Shown here: positions 22,014 through 28,073 of the stretch, one piece after another
How positions within the stretch are numbered: the stretch's first letter is position 1
How the letters are laid out: every line of letters begins with the position of its first letter
Assembly (NCBI GenBank): GCA_026387455.1
Contig: JAPLLR010000027.1
Span: 1-35,317, forward strand
Length of the DNA: 35,317 bases
Reading direction: 5' to 3'
DNA from: Candidatus Omnitrophota bacterium
GTDB lineage: Bacteria > Omnitrophota > Gorgyraeia > Gygaellales > Profunditerraquicolaceae
Translations under genes and position numbers: made by a program
Notes under the pieces: generated by a model
The model's input: the letters and a program-made list of their open reading frames with translations, nothing else
The model's database searches: none
Told to the model about the DNA's origin: nothing

Positions 22014-22634
22014 ATGAAGCTACTAGTTAAGGTCACTCCAAAGCAGCAGAAGGTGTTGGATTTTATTCAGGATAGAATCAGCAAGGATAATCTTCCACCA
22101 ACCATACGCGAGATCGCCGCGGCATTAGGATTTTCTTCAACTGGTACAGTACGGGATTATTTGAACGCGCTTGAAAAAAAGGGTTACTTAAAGCGCAGCA
22201 GCAATAAATCCCGGGCAATTGAATTATTGCAAGGTAGTTCCGATAAAATCCGTTTGCTTTCTAGTATTCCCGCGGGAAAGCCTAACGAGGCTCATGAAGA
22301 TACAGATAATTATCTGGACTTTGAGCAGATGTTTTCTAAAAAGTCCGCCAAGGGTGAAGTTTTTGCCTTGAAAGTCAAAGGCGACAGCATGTGTGATGCT
22401 GGTATCATGGATGGCGATATCGCAATTATTAGAAAGCAGCTTACTGCTGACCCTGGTGATGTCATCGCGGCTTTATTAGATTATAATGAAGTTACTCTAA
22501 AACGTCTGAATCGCAAGGATAGTAAGTTTTTTCTTGAGCCAGCCAACAAGAAGTATCAGCCCATACATAAAGATTTTAGTATTTTAGGTAAGTTGATCGC
22601 AATTGTAAGGAGTTATGAGCCAGTCAGGATTTAA
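22014..22634 (+). CDS. lexA: LexA repressor
   Basis: LexA represses DNA-damage genes and cleaves itself when RecA filaments form. The 206-residue protein has an N-terminal winged helix (LPPTIREIAAALGFSSTGTV) and a C-terminal S24 peptidase domain. The cleavage site reads IPAG-KP with scissile A87-G88, and the catalytic dyad is S125 (VKGDSMCDAG) and K163 (NEVTLKRL). An in-frame GTG at 21996 is upstream but lies within the promoter; the ATG at 22014 gives the normal MKLLVKVTPKQQKVLDFI start. The 102-aa gene overlaps its end by 20 bases, so the cassette with the polymerase is autoregulated. Confidence 0.95.
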   Translation: MKLLVKVTPKQQKVLDFIQDRISKDNLPPTIREIAAALGFSSTGTVRDYLNALEKKGYLKRSSNKSRAIELLQGSSDKIRLLSSIPAGKPNEAHEDTDNYLDFEQMFSKKSAKGEVFALKVKGDSMCDAGIMDGDIAIIRKQLTADPGDVIAALLDYNEVTLKRLNRKDSKFFLEPANKKYQPIHKDFSILGKLIAIVRSYEPVRI

Positions 22635-22923
22635 TCCAAAGGCGCGTTGGGATAGGCACATTCCGGAAACCGATGACTATACTCCGGAGTGGCTTAATGA
22701 GAAAATCGATGTCCTGGCTTTTTTTAGAGCCGCAAAGATCTATCCGCGCGCATTCACCTGGAATAATAAGTGCTATCGTGTAAAAAATATCACCTACAAC
22801 TGGCAGGAACGCCGCGGCCAGGAACTCATTTCGTTTTTCTCCGTCCGGACCCGGGCAAACCTCTACCAAATCTCATTTAATAATACAAGCTACTCTTGGC
22901 GAATCGATAAGGTTATAGACTAG
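22615..22923 (+). CDS. Small protein of the lexA-dinB cassette, possibly DUF6504-like
   Basis: The 102-residue cytosolic protein has a basic N-terminus (GFNPKARWDRHIPETDDY) and a beta-rich C-terminal half (AFTWNNKCYRVKNITYNWQE, FSVRTRANLYQISFNNTSYS, WRIDKVID). This end pattern, with strands rich in aromatic residues finishing in WRIDKVID, recalls DUF6504 proteins found beside ImuB-type polymerases. The link is by eye only. It starts 20 bases inside lexA, without its own promoter, and precedes the Y-family polymerase, so a role in damage tolerance is inferred from context. Confidence 0.65.
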   Translation: MSQSGFNPKARWDRHIPETDDYTPEWLNEKIDVLAFFRAAKIYPRAFTWNNKCYRVKNITYNWQERRGQELISFFSVRTRANLYQISFNNTSYSWRIDKVID

Positions 22924-22928
22924 TAGTT

Positions 22929-22998
22929 GGCGGGTGGCTTGGCTTGATCCGAGCACGGCCATAAGCCGCGCGCAGGACAAGCCAAGACAGGACCCGCC
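22929..22998. repeat. Long inverted repeat before the polymerase gene
   Basis: GGCGGGT at 22929-22935 pairs with ACCCGCC at 22992-22998, and CTTGGCTTG at 22938-22946 pairs with CAAGCCAAG at 22978-22986; a small internal loop separates them and the apical loop has 31 bases. It is GC-rich compared with the flanking genes. There is no U-run on either side, and it starts 11 bases before the polymerase ATG at 23010, which has no clear ribosome-binding site. It may be a mobile repeat or a translation-control hairpin. Confidence 0.7.
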
Positions 22999-23009
22999 AC
23001 GTAATCCAT

Positions 23010-24158
23010 ATGATTCTACATATCGACATGGATGCTTTTTTCGCCTCAATTGAGCAGGCGGTTAACCCGCGCCTGAAAGGTAAACCTTTGATTGTCGGCT
23101 CCCGCGGCAATAAGCTGCATACCGTGGTTTGCGCGGCGAGTTACGAAGCTAAGCGACTGGGCATTAGCTCTGGGATGTCCACCCGGGATGCTTTAAGAAT
23201 CTGCCCGAGTTTGGAGTTTGTCCCAGCCGAGCAAGGTAAGTATATTTGGACCTCAGAACAGGTCCTGGGGCTGATCAAGGAGCATGGTTACCCGGTTGAC
23301 TACGTGTCTATCGATGAGTTTCGCCTGGATGTCGGAGCCTTAAAAAACCCGGTAAGTTTAGCTAAACGAATCCAAGAGCAGATATATGCAAACTTTAACA
23401 TTACCGCTTCAATCGGCATAGCCGGAAACTGCCTATTGGCAAAGTTGGCATCTAAGCTAAATAAGCCAAACGGCATAGCTGAAATAACCTCCGAGAACCT
23501 AGTTCAGGTATTGAACAATACTTCGGCAGACTCACTTTGTGGCGTGGGAGTTAAAACTGAAAGTTTGCTGGATGCCAAAGGAATCAAGACCTGCCTGGAT
23601 TTATACCAGAAATCACCCAGGTTTTTGGAGGCACTTTTTGGTAAAAATGGCCTTAATCTTTACGCGTCTTTACATTCGGTTGAGTCACTGGAAGTCTCCG
23701 GAGAGCCCGAGAAACCCAAGTCCATAGGCCATTCATATACCTTGCCGCGCTCTACGAAAACCCCCGGGTTTATCCGGGCCTGGATCAGGCTTTTGTCAGA
23801 GATGGTCGCCCAAAGGCTTAGGCAGGAAACTCTAGTTTCTGAGACCGTGCACCTATGGCTAAATGGCCCGGAAATAGGTAATTTCGGGGCCCAGAAAACC
23901 TTTCAAATAGCTACTGATGACGGGTCAGAGATCTATACTAGAAGCCTTAAGATCATGGTTAGGGGTGGCCTAAAAGAGCCTAAAATAAGGGCTCTGGGGG
24001 TGACTTGCGGTGGTTTAAAAGTCTGCCAGGAAGGAGCTTTATTTGAAGAGGAAAAACGCAGAGACAGGCTTCTCAAGGTAATGGACAAAATCAACGGCCG
24101 TTTTGGAGATAGTACCATTTATCCTGCCCAAGTTACACTCACTAGAAAGTTTCAGTAA
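23010..24158 (+). CDS. dinB: Y-family DNA polymerase (DinB/Pol IV type)
   Basis: This 382-residue translesion polymerase copies past damaged bases. The catalytic acidic residues are D6 and D8 (HIDMDAFFAS, F10/F11 as steric gate) and D102-E103 (VSIDEFRLDV). YEAKRLGISSGM and the helix-hairpin-helix block GVGVKTESLLDAKGI follow, then the little-finger domain (SIGHSYTLPRS). The usual SIDEAY is SIDEFR here, a common variation in ImuB-like or distant DinB forms. I see no clear clamp-binding QxxLF motif at the C-terminus, which ends VTLTRKFQ. Its position behind lexA suggests SOS control. Confidence 0.93.
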   Translation: MILHIDMDAFFASIEQAVNPRLKGKPLIVGSRGNKLHTVVCAASYEAKRLGISSGMSTRDALRICPSLEFVPAEQGKYIWTSEQVLGLIKEHGYPVDYVSIDEFRLDVGALKNPVSLAKRIQEQIYANFNITASIGIAGNCLLAKLASKLNKPNGIAEITSENLVQVLNNTSADSLCGVGVKTESLLDAKGIKTCLDLYQKSPRFLEALFGKNGLNLYASLHSVESLEVSGEPEKPKSIGHSYTLPRSTKTPGFIRAWIRLLSEMVAQRLRQETLVSETVHLWLNGPEIGNFGAQKTFQIATDDGSEIYTRSLKIMVRGGLKEPKIRALGVTCGGLKVCQEGALFEEEKRRDRLLKVMDKINGRFGDSTIYPAQVTLTRKFQ

Positions 24159-24431
24159 GGGTAAATCAGCCCAAAAAGAATATAATAGAATAAGTAAGGA
24201 TTTTCCCATAATCTCAGTTGGATTCTAACCACGCAAGTCCAGGGTAAGAATGAGTAAGTCAAAAGTCACTTATCCACAAGAAAATCACAGCATAGAGTAA
24301 GTCATTATATACCAAAGCTTTAGAGGTGGTTGTCACGTATAGGCTAGTTAACATAAGAGTTATTATAGGAAGTAGCCTAGTGGGGCAAGCTCAGGGCAAA
24401 AGGCCTCTTGGGGGCATCTGGTACCAGATTC
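24159..24431. other. 273-bp non-coding region between convergent dinB and DUF134 genes
   Basis: No gene fits here. Visible items are two direct repeats of GAGTAAGTCA (24252-24261 and 24295-24304) flanking a perfect DnaA-box-like TTATCCACA (24270-24278), and a stem TAGGCTA/TAGCCTA (24340-24346 with 24373-24379). The right half is G/C-rich (GGGGCAAGCTCAGGG, GGCCTCTTGGGGG) and might hold a small RNA, but I cannot build a confident fold. No terminator for either gene is obvious. Confidence 0.4.
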
Positions 24432-24803
24432 TTAGGCGGTTTTGACTGCTTCAGGGTTTGCGGGGTTTGCAGAATCAACTCTTTTTGGGTGCGGATCTTC
24501 CCTGGAACTGATTACGTAGTGGCCTCCCTGGATCTTTATGATGGTTCCTTTTACCAGGGCTGTGGCAATTGTCCTGCGTGCTTTTTCTAAAGTGCGGCTG
24601 AATGTTGGCTGGGATATGCGCATAAACCGGGCGGCTTCCATTTGCCCCAGGCCTAGAAAATCCGTCAGGCGTATAGCCTCAAACTCATCCATAGCCAGGT
24701 CGACCTCGTCCGGCCGGCCAGCTTTGCCGCGGGGAGAAAACTGGCTGATTTTGGGGTCTGTGCGTACAATTCGATACTTTTTTGGCCTTCCTCTTGCTCG
24801 CAT
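24432..24803 (-). CDS. DUF134 family predicted DNA-binding protein
   Basis: The 123-residue protein matches the UPF0251/DUF134 family: GRPKKYRIV near the start, DEFEAIRLTDFLGLGQMEAA and the helix-turn-helix MRISQPTFSRTLEKARRTIA. Members are thought to be small regulators often linked to metal or iron-sulfur proteins. The C-terminal 30 residues (SREDPHPKRVDSANPANPEA) look disordered. A TATAAT on the minus strand (24809-24804) directly touches the ATG, which would place the transcription start inside the gene, so either this -10 match is by chance or initiation is unusual. A GGGG-TAAG-CCCC hairpin lies just upstream. Confidence 0.87.
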   Translation of the reverse strand: MRARGRPKKYRIVRTDPKISQFSPRGKAGRPDEVDLAMDEFEAIRLTDFLGLGQMEAARFMRISQPTFSRTLEKARRTIATALVKGTIIKIQGGHYVISSREDPHPKRVDSANPANPEAVKTA

Positions 24804-24885
24804 ATTATAAGGGGCTTACCCCCGCTTACTTACTTTTAACGCCGGGGTTAAATTGAATAGGTATTCATAATTAAAGCTTTTTTTA

Positions 24886-24924
24886 GGCTGGCCTAGTAAG
24901 GAATTTCTCCTTGTTTAGCCAGCC
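24886..24924. repeat. Nested inverted repeat between the DUF134 gene and the CxxC gene
   Basis: An outer stem GGCTGGC (24886-24892) pairs with GCCAGCC (24918-24924), enclosing an inner stem AAGGA-ATTTC-TCCTT (24898-24912). AAAGCTTT copies flank the whole on both sides. On the plus strand the structure is followed by GCTTTTTC, so it may end transcription from that side; for the minus-strand genes there is no U-run after the stem. This is most likely a terminator-like or processing hairpin. Confidence 0.5.
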
Positions 24925-24948
24925 AGGGAAAGCTTTTTCTATTGTTCT

Positions 24949-25134
24949 TTAGATCTCGTTTTCTTTGACTAACTTGCGGTAGTAATCAATGCATTTCTTG
25001 CAGGCTTTGTCGCCTTTAGCCCAATCTGGGTGGTCTTTTTTGATAAGCTCGATGATATACTCTTCGGCCTTGGCATGCGCCAGGCCGGCAAATTCGTCGA
25101 TATCGCGTTCACAAATCGGACACTTATATTTCAT
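24949..25134 (-). CDS. Small CxxC zinc-finger-like protein
   Basis: Read from the ATG at 25134 the protein has 61 residues: MKYKCPICERDIDEFAGLAH, a charged helical middle, and KACKKCIDYYRKLVKENEI. Two CxxC pairs would bind one zinc. An earlier in-frame ATG at 25182 lies inside the SAP gene and gives an unrelated N-terminus; the ATGA overlap with that gene supports 25134. The function is unknown. Confidence 0.72.
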   Translation of the reverse strand: MKYKCPICERDIDEFAGLAHAKAEEYIIELIKKDHPDWAKGDKACKKCIDYYRKLVKENEI

Positions 25135-25322
25135 GCGTTTCCCAGGCAGTCGCTCCTCCAGCAACAAGCGGTCTGGTTGCACTCTTTATTGACAGCTTTA
25201 CCAAAGCAGTCAAAACTGCCTTCGCTACGCTGGATATTGCGGATGAGCTCTTTTTTGGAGAATCTCCATGTGTGCTTGATTCCTAAGCTATGCGCCTTCT
25301 TCTCTATTTCTGTAAGCCTCAT
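25131..25322 (-). CDS. Small SAP-domain protein with C-terminal Cys cluster
   Basis: The 63-residue product has an N-terminal SAP-like helix pair (MRLTEIEKKAHSLGIKHTWR, FSKKELIRNIQRSEG) followed by FDCFGKAVNKECNQTACCWR and SDCL. Similar small proteins with a CFG...CDQ..CLWR.DC pattern occur in many anaerobes. SAP domains bind DNA, and the cysteines may hold a metal or cluster. An AAAGGGG ribosome-binding site precedes the ATG. It overlaps the downstream CxxC gene by four bases. Confidence 0.78.
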   Translation of the reverse strand: MRLTEIEKKAHSLGIKHTWRFSKKELIRNIQRSEGSFDCFGKAVNKECNQTACCWRSDCLGNA

Positions 25323-25363
25323 TCTGTTCCCCTTTCTACTTTCTGTCCTTGCAGCTAATACTT

Positions 25364-25801
25364 CTATATTTTGTAGACTATATCGTGTTGTCTGACCCGG
25401 GAATTGACCAAAAGCCCGATTTCCTGGCCTTTTTTAGCTTGAGCTAAAGGTACTCGGTCTAACTCCATGGATGTTACTGTCTGAGTAAGGTCCGTGGTGT
25501 GGCCTTTGATCTTGATGGTTTCGCCTGTATTAAGAGGTGCGCTAAGTTTGATCACTGCGGCGCGGACCTGTGGAAAGTAATGCGTAATTTTACCGATTAC
25601 TTTACCAGCTTCCTTAATGATAATCTTACCACTCTTTTGTGTGGGTGTTTTTTTGGCGGGTTTTTTCTTAAGTACAGGCTTTTTTGCACCCTTTTTTACG
25701 GTTTTCTTTACAGCTGTCTTTTTCTTGATGATCCTCTTCTTGGCAGGTTTTCTCTTAGCGGGTTTCCTTTTGATGACTTTCTTTTTCTTTTTTAAAGCCA
25801 T
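25364..25801 (-). CDS. Lysine-rich protein with translation-factor-like beta-barrel
   Basis: The 145-residue protein has two parts. Residues 1-70 are a highly basic tail of Lys, Pro and Ala (KRKPAKRKPAKKR and similar), as in histone-H1-like proteins. Residues 70-145 (AGKVIGKITHYFPQVRAAVI, LNTGETIKIKGHTTDLTQTV, SMELDRVPLAQAKKGQEIGL, VRQHDIVYKI) match the EF-Tu domain-2-like barrel seen in small translation-factor-related and U32-type proteins. The ATG at 25801 is eight bases after the GGAGG delivered by repeat copy C; an ATG at 25834 lies inside the repeat and is rejected. The combination suggests nucleic acid or ribosome binding. Confidence 0.8.
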   Translation of the reverse strand: MALKKKKKVIKRKPAKRKPAKKRIIKKKTAVKKTVKKGAKKPVLKKKPAKKTPTQKSGKIIIKEAGKVIGKITHYFPQVRAAVIKLSAPLNTGETIKIKGHTTDLTQTVTSMELDRVPLAQAKKGQEIGLLVNSRVRQHDIVYKI

Positions 25802-25808
25802 AGCGTCA

Positions 25809-25859
25809 CCCTCCTTCCGCAGAAAGCGGAACACTGGCCTATCCTATAAGGCCAGGTGT
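25809..25859 (-). repeat. Folded repeat copy C (no 45-bp unit) with Shine-Dalgarno sequence
   Basis: On the minus strand an outer stem ACACCTGGCCT pairs with AGGCCAGTGT (one bulged C), then TTCCGC-TTTCT-GCGGAA forms a second hairpin, and AAGGAGGG follows, placing GGAGG eight bases before the ATG of the lysine-rich gene. It is identical to copy D at 27320-27370 except for one base in the loop. At the loop TTA the longer copies A and B hold the 45-bp units, so this is the empty form. Confidence 0.88.
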
Positions 25860-25861
25860 AT

Positions 25862-26185
25862 TTAAATAATCACTTTATCAGCAATATCTGAAATTAAAGG
25901 CAAACGGCAATATCGGCCGAGCATTGCCTGAATTATCCCCCATAGGGATATCAGGGTAAAAATTACTAACCCTGCTGCTTTTATCCAGCTCAAGATTCCG
26001 ATGATGGATAAAAGAAAAACAATGACTTCCAGCATGAAGAGCACTAATCCAATTTTTGTGTGGAACTGCGCGAACTTATTGTCAGGCTTAAGCACAAGGC
26101 TAACAATACACAGAAAGCTTATATAAGAAATTACGGCAAAAAATCTGCCCTCTTCGACTACTTTATCTATATTACGAGTGGCCAC
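25862..26185 (-). CDS. Small membrane protein, Tic20/DUF4870-like
   Basis: The 107-residue protein starts with GTG at 26185 and has three to four hydrophobic segments: FFAVISYISFLCIVSLVL, then the conserved KFAQFHTKIGLVLFMLEVIV, then WIKAAGLVIFTLISLWGIIQ. The F-H-x-(K/R)-x-G-L pattern after the first segment resembles the DUF4870/Tic20-like group. Function is unknown. It follows ParA-CBM48 after nine bases, so it is probably in the same transcript and may anchor that system at the membrane. Confidence 0.7.
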   Translation of the reverse strand: MATRNIDKVVEEGRFFAVISYISFLCIVSLVLKPDNKFAQFHTKIGLVLFMLEVIVFLLSIIGILSWIKAAGLVIFTLISLWGIIQAMLGRYCRLPLISDIADKVII

Positions 26186-26194
26186 CTAATGACT

Positions 26195-27313
26195 TTAGCC
26201 TTTATTTTGGGAAATCTCGATCAATGAGTCAGTTTCGCCGTAGGGGTTGATTTCCCTTAGCTCGTTTGTCGGGTCATCAGTCCACTTTCCGTCAATGACA
26301 AAGCGGTAGCGGTATTTACCGTTTTTTAAGTTCAAGCGTTTCTGCCAGGCTCCGTCACCGGTAACCATGCGACTTGAGTCGTCAGTTTTCCAGCCGTTGA
26401 AATCTCCAGCTACAAACACATCTTTTGCTTCCGGGGCGTTTATGGTAAATACCACTTCTTTTAGCGTTGGTTTCTCTTTTTTGACGATAGCGCTCATTTT
26501 CTCGCGGATATTTGTTGCTGGCTCTGTAGTAACTTGTGTTTCTGGTGTGTTTGTGCCAGTTTCCTGCATAATAAGTTCCCGGGAAAGTGAAAAATAATCT
26601 TTTGCCCCGCGGCTATACTTGTCATAGTTAAAGATGTGCGAGCCGCTGTTTTGCGCTTCTTTTAGTTTTACATTCACATGGATGATAGTGCTAAAAAGCA
26701 TGCCTGGGAATTTGGTCTTGATAGCTTCCAGCATTTCAAAGGAGTGCCTGAGGCGGGAATCAAAATTTGCTACCAGTATCTTAAAGCTTACACTGTGGCT
26801 TAAGCGGTCTTTGACCAGATTGACTATCCAGGTCAACTGGTCTAGGCCTTCAAGAGAAAATCTGCTGGGCTCAACCGGGATAATGATCTCACTTGATGCG
26901 CGGATAGCATTTATGGTGAGAATTCCTAAGTTTGGCGGGCAGTCAATGAGGATATAATCGTAACTGGATTTAAAACCGCTTAATATTTCCCAGAGCCGGG
27001 ATTCTCTCCCGATTTCACCGGCTAATTCCTGCTCCAGGGTGCTTAGAACCATACTGGATGGCGCGATATCAAAATCGCCGCTAACGTTTTTGATAATATC
27101 TTCAAGGTTGGACTTTTTGCTGGTCAGTTTTGAGAGCACATTGTACATGCTTGTGTCAGCTTTGATGTTTAGCCCCAAGGTCGCATGCGCCTGCGGGTCA
27201 AGGTCAATAAGCAGTACTTTTCGGTTATTGGTTGCTAAGGACGCCGCCAGATTTACGGAAGTGGTGGTTTTACCGCACCCGCCTTTTTGGTTCGTAACCG
27301 AGATTATGCGCAT
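26195..27313 (-). CDS. ParA-type ATPase fused to a C-terminal CBM48 (glycogen-binding) domain
   Basis: The 372-residue protein has a ParA/Soj ATPase at about 1-240, with deviant Walker A KGGCGKTTTS starting at K10, switch segment LLIDLDPQAH and Walker B YILIDCPPNLG. A linker rich in Thr, Glu and Pro follows (about 241-280). Residues 283-372 form a CBM48/AMPK-beta-like module: VFVAGDFNGWKTDD, GAWQKRLNLKNGKYRYRFVI and DGKWTDDP. The tryptophans and lysine match the glycan-binding residues of AMPK beta. No ParB gene or parS-like repeats are nearby. Repeat copy D supplies the ribosome-binding site. Genes next to it include a GH57 enzyme. A role in positioning a polyglucan granule is inference. Confidence 0.92.
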   Translation of the reverse strand: MRIISVTNQKGGCGKTTTSVNLAASLATNNRKVLLIDLDPQAHATLGLNIKADTSMYNVLSKLTSKKSNLEDIIKNVSGDFDIAPSSMVLSTLEQELAGEIGRESRLWEILSGFKSSYDYILIDCPPNLGILTINAIRASSEIIIPVEPSRFSLEGLDQLTWIVNLVKDRLSHSVSFKILVANFDSRLRHSFEMLEAIKTKFPGMLFSTIIHVNVKLKEAQNSGSHIFNYDKYSRGAKDYFSLSRELIMQETGTNTPETQVTTEPATNIREKMSAIVKKEKPTLKEVVFTINAPEAKDVFVAGDFNGWKTDDSSRMVTGDGAWQKRLNLKNGKYRYRFVIDGKWTDDPTNELREINPYGETDSLIEISQNKG

Positions 27314-27319
27314 ACATTA

Positions 27320-27370
27320 CCCTCCTTCCGCAGAAAGCGGAACACTGGCCTATCCTTTAAGGCCAGGTGT
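27320..27370 (-). repeat. Folded repeat copy D (no 45-bp unit) with Shine-Dalgarno sequence
   Basis: This copy is nearly identical to copy C. The outer stem ACACCTGGCCT/AGGCCAGTGT, the hairpin TTCCGC-TTTCT-GCGGAA and AAGGAGGG follow one another on the minus strand, with GGAGG seven bases before the ParA-CBM48 ATG. The loop reads CTTAAAGG; the flank of the insert in copy B reads the same (TTA then AAGG), so copy D represents the exact empty site of copy B. Confidence 0.88.
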
Positions 27371-27386
27371 ATTATTTTAGAATTCA

Positions 27387-27953
27387 TCATTTCAAAAATC
27401 TCACATTATCTATATACACAACGCCTTTTTTTTCTTTTGTATTCCACTCTTCCACTACAAAGGCGAGCGTTTGCATTTCGGACCAATCCGATATTTTCTG
27501 AAACTCCGCAAGGCTGATTTTGTAATCTTTCCAGCGGTACGGAATATCCGATAGGTAGATCTCGGATTTTTCTTTGAAAGGCGTAGTGAATTCCACCTTA
27601 ATAGCAATCTTGTCCCGGAAGTTTATCTTTTTTAAAGAGAATCCAAGTGATTTATATTTTGATAAATCTAGATTATTCAGGGTTAAGGTAAAAACTTCTT
27701 TTTTGGCAGGGTCAAAATGAAAGTTCATCTTGTGTGCTTCAGGCGTGATTACCAGGGCTATTTCGGTCAGATGAAATGGTTTTTGTTTTGAGGTGCTGAT
27801 CACTACCAGAAAGGTGATGATAAAAAGCCCGGCAATCCCCAAAAGAAAAAAATTCTTAAGTAGCTGGGTGCGGATCTTCTTTTTGTTCTTTTGCGAAGGT
27901 GATGCGTCTAGGTATACTTCGGCAAGATGCTCGTAAATGTCGTGTTTGTTCAT
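27387..27953 (-). CDS. Membrane-anchored protein with carbohydrate-binding-like C-terminal domain
   Basis: This 188-residue protein has a basic cytosolic N-terminus (1-34), one transmembrane segment (about 35-53, FFLLGIAGLFIITFLVVIS) and an extracytoplasmic beta-rich domain from about 60. The end SEMQTLAFVVEEWNTKEKKG followed by VVYIDNVRFLK resembles the closing strands of jelly-roll carbohydrate-binding modules such as CBM families 9/11 or similar, where a YIDNVRF motif is common. I cannot name the family. It precedes ParA-CBM48 on the same strand, and a promoter with a 42-base leader lies upstream. Confidence 0.7.
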   Translation of the reverse strand: MNKHDIYEHLAEVYLDASPSQKNKKKIRTQLLKNFFLLGIAGLFIITFLVVISTSKQKPFHLTEIALVITPEAHKMNFHFDPAKKEVFTLTLNNLDLSKYKSLGFSLKKINFRDKIAIKVEFTTPFKEKSEIYLSDIPYRWKDYKISLAEFQKISDWSEMQTLAFVVEEWNTKEKKGVVYIDNVRFLK

Positions 27954-28001
27954 ATACTATATATAGTGGTTAGAGTACCCCTTTTCCCCAATATCTTCTA
28001 A

Positions 28002-28030
28002 AAGATAACATAAAAGCCGTTGAATGTCAA
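28002..28030 (-). promoter_or_regulatory. Promoter of the 27387-27953 gene and probably the ParA-CBM48 operon
   Basis: On the minus strand TTGACA (28030-28025), a 17-base spacer and TATCTT (28007-28002). Transcription would start near 27995, giving a leader of about 42 bases. A 12-base palindrome ACTATATATAGT at 27956-27967 lies just before the ATG where a ribosome-binding site would be expected; no Shine-Dalgarno sequence is seen. Confidence 0.75.
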
Positions 28031-28073
28031 GGGGTTATTGCTGTAATGTTATAAAGGTAGGATTGCTTCGCTT

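Noticed and set aside
24801-24809. TATAAT touching the DUF134 start as a leaderless promoter
   Set aside because: The transcription start would fall inside the coding sequence, and no -35-like box lies at the right distance; not counted among the leaderless cases.
25802-25834. Longer N-terminus for the lysine-rich barrel protein
   Set aside because: The extra residues come from the repeat and the Shine-Dalgarno would lie inside the coding sequence; the ATG at 25801 is correctly spaced.
26195-27313. Chromosome-partition locus (ParA near origin)
   Set aside because: No parB, no parS-like palindromes and none of the usual origin genes (dnaA, dnaN, gidA/B) are present, and the CBM48 domain points to another cargo.
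27287-27517. Plus-strand open frame containing SFRRKRNTGLSFKARC, similar to a frame at 25617-25865
   Set aside because: The shared peptide is just the translation of repeat copies C and D read on the opposite strand; both frames lie across minus-strand genes.
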